IMG/VR virus record: IMGVR_UViG_3300042923_000867
Location: 1-20,517 of that record
Source of the DNA: a virus
Strand: one strand, 5' to 3'
DNA length: 20,517 nt
Below the pieces are notes generated by a model that was not told where the DNA came from, did not search any database, and saw only the letters and a list, made by a program, of their open reading frames with translations. Made by a program: the position numbers and the translations under genes. Positions 15,686 to 20,262 of this stretch are shown one piece after another (positions within the stretch are counted from its first letter, which is position 1; every line of letters begins with the position of its first letter).

Positions 15686-15721
15686 AGGCCCTCCTGGGGG
15701 CGGGTGTGGGTGCACGACAAA

Positions 15722-15761
15722 GCCCCCGTACACGGCCCCTCATGGGGGCTGTGCCGGGGGC
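15722..15761 (-). terminator. Terminator-like hairpin between tRNA-Asn and HNH gene
   Basis: The arms GCCCCCGTACACGGCCCC and GGGGGCTGTGCCGGGGGC pair with a few mismatches across a four-base TCAT loop. On the coding strand a TTTGTCGTGC tail follows. It probably ends the tRNA transcript. Confidence 0.7.
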
Positions 15762-15870
15762 GGCCTAGGGGCTCTTGTGAAGGGCCTCACCTAGGGGGTG
15801 CACTCTGCTGTGAGCGCGGATGGTGCGCCCGCTTGCCGGGGAGGACACTCCCGGGGCGGGCGGTATGGGG

Positions 15871-15946
15871 TGGCTGGCACGGCAGGGGTCGAACCTGCGC
15901 GCTTCCGAGTAACAGTCGGGTGCTCTGCCTACTGAGCTACATGCCA
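15871..15946 (-). tRNA. tRNA-Asn (anticodon GTT)
   Basis: The 76 bases fold as a full cloverleaf. The acceptor stem TGGCATG pairs with CGTGCCA with one G-T wobble, followed by discriminator G and an encoded CCA. The D stem is GCTC/GAGC. The anticodon loop is CTGTTAC with anticodon GTT, and its stem has one C-A mismatch at the outer pair (27-43). The T arm is GCAGG-TTCGACC-CCTGC. A phage-encoded tRNA in an accessory region can replace host tRNA cleaved by defence nucleases or help codon supply. Asn codons in these genes are mostly AAC, which GTT reads. Confidence 0.95.
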
Positions 15947-16012
15947 AGGGACATCCCCGCGCCGGGCCACTCAAAGCGCGCCCGGTCGGCGGGGATGTAG
16001 AGGGGGTAGACC

Positions 16013-16132
16013 TTATAGACCGCCAGCCTGCTCACGGTGGTCGGCGAGGAGGGGAGGGAGCCACGCTAGGACGCTGGCGAGGGTGACCTCCCGCGCGACC
16101 CCCTCGGAGTCGACGACGAAACCGAGCCTCAC
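16013..16132 (-). CDS. Small hypothetical protein (39 aa), translationally coupled
   Basis: A 39-codon frame starts at GTG 16132 in a GTGA overlap with the stop of the gene before it and ends at TAA 16013. It reads VRLGFVVDSEGVAREVTL at the start, then SVLAWLPPLLADHREQ. Its support is the exact four-base overlap, normal-looking codons and a hydrophobic strand-helix pattern. There is no ribosome site beyond what the upstream gene's end supplies. I recognise no family, and it could be a chance frame. Confidence 0.5.
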   Translation of the reverse strand: MRLGFVVDSEGVAREVTLASVLAWLPPLLADHREQAGGL

Positions 16133-16437
16133 GCGGCCTCATCCCCGTTGTCAGGGAGGGCCAGAAGGGCCTGTACGGCGGCCTCGATGGGCTCGGGGCT
16201 CCCGGGCTTGGGGAGCTCGGCGAAGACCTCGGAGAGGGCCGCGTAGGCCGCCCCGTAGGCGATTCCCTGCGCGCGGCGAACGTCGATGAAGTCAGCGATG
16301 CCCACGCGGAGGAAGTGGAGCTCAGCGGGCACGGGTGCCTTCTCGGGGGCGCGCCTCCAGTCGCGGAGGATCACGTCGAGGGGAGCGGTCGGGAAGTCTC
16401 CCGGGCGAGGGGCCTCGGGTGCGTCAGTGGTTGTCAT
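16129..16437 (-). CDS. Hypothetical protein
   Basis: The gene encodes 102 residues from ATG at 16437. It begins MTTTDAPEAPRPGDFPTAP, then an alpha-helical body with LDVILRDWRRAPEKAPVP and FIDVRRAQGIAYGAAYAAL, and ends in an acidic tail. No family is recognised. It starts downstream of the hairpin at 16488-16514, and no TANNNT element lies 6-7 bases from the ATG, so unlike the five cassettes it may depend on read-through or on an unrecognised promoter. It is followed by the coupled 39-aa frame and then the tRNA. Confidence 0.75.
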   Translation of the reverse strand: MTTTDAPEAPRPGDFPTAPLDVILRDWRRAPEKAPVPAELHFLRVGIADFIDVRRAQGIAYGAAYAALSEVFAELPKPGSPEPIEAAVQALLALPDNGDEAA

Positions 16438-16487
16438 GACAGGGAAGACCGCCAGGGCTCGCCGAGGTGCTCACGCTGGCACGAAAA

Positions 16488-16514
16488 GGCCCCCGGGCGG
16501 GATGCTCGGGGGCC
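16488..16514 (-). terminator. Terminator of cassette gene 16528-16719
   Basis: GGCCCCCGGGC and GCTCGGGGGCC form an 11-bp stem with one G-T wobble and a five-base GGGAT loop. The coding strand continues TTTTCGTGCC, a good intrinsic terminator. Confidence 0.85.
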
Positions 16515-16527
16515 TGTAGGGCGGGGC

Positions 16528-16719
16528 TCAGCCCGCGATGATGTTGATGCCCGAGGTGCGGATGTACGCGCCGCCGAAGTGGGCGATGACCTCGTCAGTC
16601 TCGGCGAGCGTCAGGATGGCGGCGGGGAAGCTGTAGGTCTTGGCGAAGGGGTCGCGGGTGATGCTGACCTCAAGGCCGTCGGCGAAGGTGTAGGACTCGG
16701 GGGCGGTGGTGTTCGTCAT
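16528..16719 (-). CDS. Hypothetical protein of leaderless cassette 1
   Basis: The gene encodes 63 residues, starting MTNTTAPESYTFADGLEV and ending YIRTSGINIIAG. It is acidic, looks beta-rich, and belongs to no family I recognise. I chose the ATG at 16719 because the -10 box TACGCT ends six bases upstream, which would place transcription start at the ATG itself. A longer in-frame GTG start reads through the promoter and is rejected. It is a single-gene unit between the hairpins at 16775-16801 and 16488-16514. Confidence 0.82.
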   Translation of the reverse strand: MTNTTAPESYTFADGLEVSITRDPFAKTYSFPAAILTLAETDEVIAHFGGAYIRTSGINIIAG

Positions 16720-16754
16720 GGTTACAGCGTACACGCGTTTACACACTCACGCAA
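16719..16754 (-). promoter_or_regulatory. Leaderless cassette promoter 1
   Basis: The -35 TTGCGT (16749-16754), a 17-base spacer and the -10 TACGCT (16726-16731) are followed by six bases and the ATG. The spacer contains GTGTAAACG (16736-16744) continuing into CGTGTAC, so a regulator bound there would cover the core promoter. Confidence 0.85.
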
Positions 16755-16774
16755 GTCGGCGAGCGCAAAGCGAA

Positions 16775-16801
16775 GGCCCCCTAGCGCGATGCCAGGGGGC
16801 C
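16775..16801 (-). terminator. Terminator of cassette gene 16817-17071
   Basis: GGCCCCCTAGC pairs with GCCAGGGGGCC with one mismatch. The coding strand continues CTTCGCTTTGCG, so the T tail is weak compared with its relatives. Confidence 0.7.
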
Positions 16802-16816
16802 GGGTGGGCGAGGGGC

Positions 16817-17071
16817 TTACCAGCCGCGGACGAGCTCCTCGACGCGGCGGCGGGATGCCTTGAGGCCCTGGACGAAGACCCCGCCGAGGGAGACGTGCGC
16901 GATGCGGGAGCCGAGGTAGGCCCACTCGACGAGGCCGTCGGGGAAGCCGAGGATGATGACATCCGAGCGGGTCGCGCCGACGTAGTAGGTGACCGTCTCG
17001 CCGACGGTGAAAGTGCGCTCGGAGCCGTCGGTGAGGTAGAGGGCCTTGGTGGCGGGGGTGGTGTTCGTCAT
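16817..17071 (-). CDS. Hypothetical protein of leaderless cassette 2
   Basis: The gene encodes 84 residues beginning MTNTTPATKALYLTDGSE and continuing FTVGETVTYYVGATRSDVIIL, a beta-barrel-like pattern, with a basic helical end KASRRRVEELVRGW. No family is recognised. The ATG at 17071 lies seven bases after the -10 TACTGT, so the mRNA is probably leaderless. The N-terminus shares MTNTT with its two neighbours, although the rest of the proteins differ, so the shared part reflects the reused start region rather than homology of the products. Confidence 0.82.
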   Translation of the reverse strand: MTNTTPATKALYLTDGSERTFTVGETVTYYVGATRSDVIILGFPDGLVEWAYLGSRIAHVSLGGVFVQGLKASRRRVEELVRGW

Positions 17072-17107
17072 GTGTCCCACAGTACACGCGTTTACACACT
17101 CGCGCAA
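17071..17107 (-). promoter_or_regulatory. Leaderless cassette promoter 2
   Basis: -35 TTGCGC (17102-17107), a 17-base spacer with GTGTAAACG at 17089-17097, and -10 TACTGT (17079-17084), then seven bases to the ATG. An ACACGGCGTGT palindrome lies just upstream, near 17118-17128. Confidence 0.85.
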
Positions 17108-17144
17108 GTCGACGCACACACGGCGTGTCGCGGGGCAAAGGGAA

Positions 17145-17175
17145 GGCCCCCGGGCTCGGGATGAGCTCGGGGGCC
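17145..17175 (-). terminator. Terminator of cassette gene 17188-17541
   Basis: A 13-bp stem GGCCCCCGGGCTC/GAGCTCGGGGGCC with one G-T wobble and a GGGAT loop. CCTTCCCTTTG follows on the coding strand. Confidence 0.82.
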
Positions 17176-17187
17176 AGGAGAGAGGGG

Positions 17188-17541
17188 TCAGAGCATGCGC
17201 GGGTTGACCGCCGTGGGGCCGTCGTAGTCGAGGGCCAGGAGGAGGCGCGAGAGCTCGAAGCAATCGACGTTAGCGGCCTCCCAGTGCGTCACGACGGAGT
17301 AGTCGCGGCCCGCGTAGGTCACGGCGATGTCGTAGAGGTCGAGCGCGTTGAGGGTCACCTCGACCTGCATGACGCGGGCGGCGGTGCCGCGCTTGCCGCT
17401 CTTGGTGAAGGGCAGGATGCGGGCGGCGAAGCGGAGGCCCGACTCGGTGGCGATGAGCTTGTGAGCGCCGAGGGCCATGAGGACGCCGGTCGTGATCTGG
17501 TCGCGGATGATGAGGGCCGGGGTTGCGGTGGTGTTCGTCAT
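17188..17541 (-). CDS. Hypothetical protein of leaderless cassette 3
   Basis: The gene encodes 117 residues: MTNTTATPALIIRDQITTG, then RFAARILPFTKSGKRGTAARV, VEVTLNALDLYDIAVTYAGRD and a C-terminal helix CFELSRLLLALDYDG. It looks like a small alpha/beta domain, but no family is recognised. ATG 17541 is six bases from the -10 TACTAT, the closest to consensus of the five promoters, so this may be the strongest unit. It is bounded by hairpins at 17614-17638 and 17145-17175. Confidence 0.84.
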   Translation of the reverse strand: MTNTTATPALIIRDQITTGVLMALGAHKLIATESGLRFAARILPFTKSGKRGTAARVMQVEVTLNALDLYDIAVTYAGRDYSVVTHWEAANVDCFELSRLLLALDYDGPTAVNPRML

Positions 17542-17576
17542 GCTTCGATAGTACACGCGTTTACACGCTCACACAA
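17541..17576 (-). promoter_or_regulatory. Leaderless cassette promoter 3
   Basis: -35 TTGTGT (17571-17576), a 17-base spacer with GTGTAAACG at 17558-17566, and -10 TACTAT (17548-17553), then six bases to the ATG. Confidence 0.86.
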
Positions 17577-17613
17577 CTCGGCTCACGCGTCGGCGTGTCG
17601 TGGGCACGAGAAA

Positions 17614-17638
17614 GCCCCCGGCCATCTGGACCGGGGGC
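17614..17638 (-). terminator. Terminator of the four-gene operon
   Basis: GCCCCCGG and CCGGGGGC pair across a nine-base loop. The coding strand continues TTTCTCGTGCCC. It ends the unit that starts at 19098. Confidence 0.82.
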
Positions 17639-17687
17639 GGTGCGCTCGCCGCGAGTGCGGCTTTGACGAAGTGAGCGCGGGTCTAGC

Positions 17688-18008
17688 TTACGTGAGGCGG
17701 TGGACGAGCTCCTCCACTAGGTCGCGGGCGAGGTGCTCAGCGGCGAAGCGGGCCGCGCTGGCGCGCTTAGGGTCGCCCATGGGGGCTACCTTGTCCACGA
17801 CCGGCGCGAGGAGCGGAGCGAGCTTCTGAGCCGTAGCGACGGAGAGCGCCGAGGGCCTGGCCTCACTCTCCGCCGCGATGGCGTCGTCGACCTCGGCGAG
17901 CTCGCGGAGGATGCCCGCCCGCGGCGCGCTACCCGGGAGGCCGACGTAGCCGTTGAGCTCGATGACGAGCTCGGAGCGGCGGCGCTTGAGTGCGTAGAGC
18001 TCAGTCAT
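17688..18008 (-). CDS. Hypothetical helical protein, last gene of the four-gene operon
   Basis: The gene encodes 106 residues from ATG at 18008, which overlaps the upstream stop in ATGACTGA; translation is probably coupled. MTELYALKRRRSELVIEL and ILRELAEVDDAIAAESEAR give a short coiled coil, and the C-terminal half, ARFAAEHLARDLVEELVHRL, is another amphipathic helix. It has no family I recognise. A longer in-frame start (18038) lies within the upstream gene and lacks support. Confidence 0.78.
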   Translation of the reverse strand: MTELYALKRRRSELVIELNGYVGLPGSAPRAGILRELAEVDDAIAAESEARPSALSVATAQKLAPLLAPVVDKVAPMGDPKRASAARFAAEHLARDLVEELVHRLT

Positions 18009-18432
18009 CGACGGCCTCCCACTCGCCCGCGGGGACACGGTAGGAGCCCGAGCGCATGAGCACCCGGTCGCCGAGGCTCCTGTCGGCGCGCTGGCGGGCG
18101 TGCACGAGGTCGCGGGCCTGGCGGATGAGCGGCCCCTCCTCGTCGGCCTCCTGGACGTACTCCGTCGCGTAGTCGAGCTCGGGGAGGTCGCCGTAGAGGA
18201 AGCGCGCGAGCGCGTCGAGGAGGTCGCGGGCCTCGCCGCGGTTCATGTCCAGCGTGGTCGAGGTCTGCGCGCCGAGGGCGAACTCGACGACGACGCCCGC
18301 GGAGTTGGGCGAGTCCTCAGGGCCGGGCGCGCGGACGGCCACGGGGCGGCGCTGAGTGGCGCGCTTGAGGCGGAGCGTCTCGGTGAGCGCGGCGATGTCG
18401 GCGGCGGCCTTGACGGGGTTGGGCTTGCTCAT
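18001..18432 (-). CDS. Hypothetical protein, third gene of the four-gene operon
   Basis: The gene encodes 143 residues from ATG at 18432 with AAAGGA about eight bases upstream, the same ribosome site as the gene before it. The start MSKPNPVKAAADIAALTETL is helical, the middle GVVVEFALGAQTSTTLDMN is beta, and GEARDLLDALARFLYGDLPELDY is a helix. The C-terminus has a second helix, QARDLVHARQRADRSLGDR. No enzymatic motif is visible and no family is recognised. Confidence 0.78.
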   Translation of the reverse strand: MSKPNPVKAAADIAALTETLRLKRATQRRPVAVRAPGPEDSPNSAGVVVEFALGAQTSTTLDMNRGEARDLLDALARFLYGDLPELDYATEYVQEADEEGPLIRQARDLVHARQRADRSLGDRVLMRSGSYRVPAGEWEAVDD

Positions 18433-18465
18433 GGTGTGATCCTTTCGAGGGGGAGGGGAGGGGGC

Positions 18466-18885
18466 TCAGGGGCGGCGGAAGTGGTCGGCGCTCTTCCACA
18501 CGGGGCTAGCGCCGTCGCCGAGGTTGGCGGCGTAGGAGTCGGGCTTGACGACGAAGTAGAAGGGGCTCCCGTCGGGGCTCACCTGGACGCCGATGACGGC
18601 GTACTCCTGGCCGCCGCGCTCGACGATGACGTCGCCGGGGATGCGCCCGTAGAGCTTGTCCTCGGCGCTGTTGGCGAGAATGTGCGCCACGCCGAAGCCG
18701 GTCTTGGCGAGCTCTACCTCGCGGCGGAGGTTCTGGAGCGCGAGCTCCTGGCGGTGGAGCTCGGCCTCGACCTCGTGGAGGTAAGCCTCGCGGGCGTCGG
18801 CGGCGGCGGCGCGTCCCTCGGGGTCGAGGCTGAGGAGGTGGCGGGGGCTCGCGTTGACGATGGCGGCGGGGGCGGTGCGGGTCAT
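18466..18885 (-). CDS. Hypothetical coiled-coil protein, second gene of the four-gene operon
   Basis: The gene encodes 139 residues from ATG at 18885 with AAAGGA upstream. Residues about 23-65 (GRAAAADAREAYLHEVEAEL, then LQNLRREVELAKTG) form a long charged helix or coiled coil. The second half, GRIPGDVIVERGGQEYAVIGV and SPFYFVVKPDSYAANLG, is beta-rich. It might be a small oligomeric DNA- or protein-binding factor, but no motif allows a firm call. A 9-bp hairpin (18905-18929) separates it from the first gene of the operon. Confidence 0.8.
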   Translation of the reverse strand: MTRTAPAAIVNASPRHLLSLDPEGRAAAADAREAYLHEVEAELHRQELALQNLRREVELAKTGFGVAHILANSAEDKLYGRIPGDVIVERGGQEYAVIGVQVSPDGSPFYFVVKPDSYAANLGDGASPVWKSADHFRRP

Positions 18886-18904
18886 GTCGTGATCCTTTCA
18901 GAGG

Positions 18905-18929
18905 GGGAGGGGCCGGTCGAGCCCCTCCC
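18905..18929 (-). other. Hairpin between first and second genes of the operon
   Basis: GGGAGGGGC and GCCCCTCCC pair perfectly across CGGTCGA. There is no T-rich tail, so it may be a weak attenuator or an mRNA-processing site. Confidence 0.5.
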
Positions 18930-18939
18930 GAGGGGGTTG

Positions 18940-19098
18940 TCAGCGGGTCAAGTTGTCCAGAGCGGCCTGCCACTCGGCGCGCGAGCGGCGCTGACGACGG
19001 ACCATGTCCTTGAGGCCGAGCTTCTCCGCCTTGGCGATGTTCTCGGTCGCCGAGGCGATGCAGTAGCGGAGGTTCTCGATGGCTTCTTCGTTCGTCAT
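18940..19098 (-). CDS. Small helical protein, leaderless first gene of the four-gene operon
   Basis: The gene encodes 52 residues: MTNEEAIENLRYCIASATEN, then KAEKLGLKDMVRRQRRSRAEW and a short helical end. It is nearly all helix, with a basic RRQRRSR patch. ATG 19098 is six bases from the -10 TACGCT. The other three genes of the unit have their own AAAGGA or overlapping starts, so only this first gene depends on a leaderless start. Function is unknown. Confidence 0.8.
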   Translation of the reverse strand: MTNEEAIENLRYCIASATENIAKAEKLGLKDMVRRQRRSRAEWQAALDNLTR

Positions 19099-19133
19099 AC
19101 CTACAGCGTACACGCGTTTACACACTCACACAA
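19098..19133 (-). promoter_or_regulatory. Leaderless cassette promoter 4 (operon)
   Basis: -35 TTGTGT (19128-19133), a 17-base spacer with GTGTAAACG at 19115-19123, and -10 TACGCT (19105-19110), then six bases to the ATG. An ACACGGCGTGT palindrome lies upstream, near 19145-19155. Confidence 0.86.
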
Positions 19134-19169
19134 CTCCACTCACACACGGCGTGTCGCCGGGACGAGAAA

Positions 19170-19199
19170 GGCCCCCACCCTCCGAAGAGGGCAGGGGCC
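19170..19199 (-). terminator. Terminator of cassette gene 19214-19846, UUCG loop
   Basis: GGCCCCCACCCTC and GAGGGCAGGGGCC pair with a two-base internal loop. On the transcript the loop is C-UUCG-G, the very stable tetraloop, and TTTCTCGTCC follows. Confidence 0.85.
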
Positions 19200-19213
19200 G
19201 AGGTGGGTGAGGG

Positions 19214-19846
19214 TCAGGGGCGCTTGTGCTTGCGCACCTTGCCCGAGAAGCGGGCGGTGAGGCCGACGTTCTGGCCGCACGTGGCGCACGTCCCGCGGGG
19301 GCTGTAGTGCGCCCGCTCGCGGCCCGTGAGGTGCTCCTTGTCGAACGCCTGGCCCGAGCCGGGGCAGATGTCATCCGCGACCTTGGCCGTGGTGAGCTCG
19401 ACGGGGGCAGTCGGGAAGCAGATGGTGCACAGGGTCGCGCCGTGCTCGGCGACGGCCTCGGCCTCGGTCAGGCCCGAGACATCCGGGAGCCAGCCCACGC
19501 GGGTCGTCGGGCGGAAGCTAGGGCAGTGCTGAGTGTTGTGGATGTGCTGGACGAGGTAGAAGCGGGTCCAGCCCTCGTAGAGCTCGGCGTCGAGGGCGAT
19601 GGCCGCCTCGCGGAGGGGCTTGGCCTCGGCGAAGATGAGCTCAGCCTCGGCGCGCTGGTGAGCGATGCGAGCCTCGATGCGGTCGCGCATGGCGGGGCTG
19701 TACTGGCGGAGGGCCTTCTCGCTCTTGGCGGCGGCCTTCACAAGGGCGAGGCCCTTGTCGTTGACCTCGTGGTAGGAGGTCCACGCGGCGGCGATGCGGG
19801 TGTCGGCGTTGCGGGCCTTGGCAATTTCAGCGGTGCGGTTCGTCAT
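19214..19846 (-). CDS. Zinc-ribbon-like protein of leaderless cassette 5
   Basis: The gene encodes 210 residues from ATG at 19846, seven bases after the -10 TACTGT. Residues 1-90 are helical and basic (MTNRTAEIAKARNADTRIAA, then RDRIEARIAHQRAEAEL). Residues 100-145 have HIHNTQHCPSF and LCTICFPTAPVEL, giving Cys108, Cys140 and Cys143 with nearby His101/103. A second set, CPGSGQ at 161-166 and CATCGQ at 187-191, looks like a zinc ribbon. The C-terminus is basic, SGKVRKHKRP. Proteins with a CTICFPTAPVE-like motif are common unknowns in actinophages. I infer a nucleic-acid- or protein-binding zinc protein; no catalytic site is visible. Confidence 0.82.
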   Translation of the reverse strand: MTNRTAEIAKARNADTRIAAAWTSYHEVNDKGLALVKAAAKSEKALRQYSPAMRDRIEARIAHQRAEAELIFAEAKPLREAAIALDAELYEGWTRFYLVQHIHNTQHCPSFRPTTRVGWLPDVSGLTEAEAVAEHGATLCTICFPTAPVELTTAKVADDICPGSGQAFDKEHLTGRERAHYSPRGTCATCGQNVGLTARFSGKVRKHKRP

Positions 19847-19882
19847 GTGTCCCACAGTACACGCGTTTACACGCTCGCGCAA
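19846..19882 (-). promoter_or_regulatory. Leaderless cassette promoter 5
   Basis: -35 TTGCGC (19877-19882), a 17-base spacer with GTGTAAACG at 19864-19872, and -10 TACTGT (19854-19859), then seven bases to the ATG. Confidence 0.86.
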
Positions 19883-19917
19883 ATCGCGTACACGCTCGGC
19901 GTGTCGCGCGTGTCGAC

Positions 19918-19946
19918 TTGCGCATGTCGGCCGAGGCGAGTAACGT
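19918..19946 (+). promoter_or_regulatory. Possible plus-strand promoter facing the Lsr2-like gene
   Basis: TTGCGC, 17 bases, TAACGT, then an ATG five bases on. It shares the CGACTTGCGC block of the cassette promoters but has no GTGTAAACG in the spacer. Transcription from it would run antisense into the Lsr2-like gene. Confidence 0.4.
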
Positions 19947-19988
19947 AAGTCATGGTGGAGAAGGCCCTCATTCTGGAGGCTCCCCGCC

Positions 19989-20192
19989 TCACTCCGAGCG
20001 CTTGCGCCGCTTGCGGACGACGCGACGGCCAGCGCTCACGAAGGGCGCGAGGGCCGCGTCGAGCGCCTCGCGGTTGGCCGCCGAGAGGTCGAGCTCGTAG
20101 GCGGTGCCGTTGAGCGAGAGGGTGACCTCCCGCACGTCGTCGCCCTCGGTGCCGTCAAGGTCGTCGACTAGAACGATGATGCTTTTCTTCAT
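19989..20192 (-). CDS. Lsr2-like protein with only the N-terminal dimerisation domain
   Basis: The gene encodes 67 residues from ATG at 20192 (MKKSIIVLVDDLDG). Residues 8-59, with VDDLDGTEGDDVREVTLSLN, TAYELDLSAANREALDAAL and PFVSAGRRV, match the N-terminal half of actinobacterial Lsr2, the H-NS-like xenogeneic silencer. The usual C-terminal DNA-binding domain with its RGR AT-hook is absent; the protein stops after a basic RRVVRKRRKRSE tail. Full Lsr2 is about 110 residues. Known biology: the N-terminal domain drives dimers and oligomers of Lsr2-family silencers. Inference: this protein could form mixed oligomers with host Lsr2 and weaken silencing. A TACGCT -10 lies six bases before the ATG, so the start is probably leaderless, but there is no good -35. 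Confidence 0.9.
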   Translation of the reverse strand: MKKSIIVLVDDLDGTEGDDVREVTLSLNGTAYELDLSAANREALDAALAPFVSAGRRVVRKRRKRSE

Positions 20193-20204
20193 GCATCGAG
20201 CGTA
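20192..20204 (-). promoter_or_regulatory. Leaderless -10 element of the Lsr2-like gene
   Basis: TACGCT at 20199-20204 is followed by six bases and the ATG, as in the cassettes. The -35 region falls inside the preceding hairpin and reads TCAGTG, a poor match, so the promoter may be weak or activator-dependent. Confidence 0.5.
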
Positions 20205-20206
20205 AC

Positions 20207-20240
20207 AAAGGCCCCCGAGCTCACTGAGTCGGGGGCCTTT
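20207..20240. terminator. Bidirectional terminator hairpin after rtcB
   Basis: AAAGGCCCCCGA and TCGGGGGCCTTT form a perfect 12-bp stem extended by CTC/GAG near the loop. The A and T runs on both sides make it an intrinsic terminator in either direction. Confidence 0.9.
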
Positions 20241-20242
20241 GG

Positions 20243-20251
20243 CGTTTACAC
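20243..20251 (-). promoter_or_regulatory. GTGTAAACG motif between rtcB and its terminator
   Basis: An exact 9-mer copy (CGTTTACAC on the plus strand) in the short gap after the rtcB stop. It is not part of a recognisable promoter, which fits a stoperator-like position at a transcript end. Confidence 0.55.
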
Positions 20252-20262
20252 GCGCGGGCGGG

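Noticed and set aside
15241-15720. Upstream extension of the small terminase frame
   Set aside because: It overlaps the HNH gene and lacks a ribosome site, while ATG 15240 has GAGGAGG at a good distance.
15947-16012. Possible tRNA promoter near TATAAGG (about 16010-16019)
   Set aside because: A TATAAG-like box is present but I find no acceptable -35 box at 16-18 bases, so it is not listed as a feature.
15734-16128. A second tRNA gene near tRNA-Asn
   Set aside because: No other acceptor, anticodon and T-arm set folds in this stretch.
16720-16746. Longer GTG start (VCKRVYAV...) for the cassette genes
   Set aside because: It translates the -10 box and the operator. In cassettes with 7-base spacing the same bases fall in another frame, so conservation is of DNA, not of peptide.
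18100-19260. 386-aa plus-strand frame
   Set aside because: It crosses three minus-strand genes, a promoter and intergenic hairpins, which a real gene would not do. It is a GC-rich shadow.
16488-20240. CRISPR-like array suggested by regularly recurring repeats
   Set aside because: The repeats are promoters and terminators separated by full genes of different length, not short uniform spacers.
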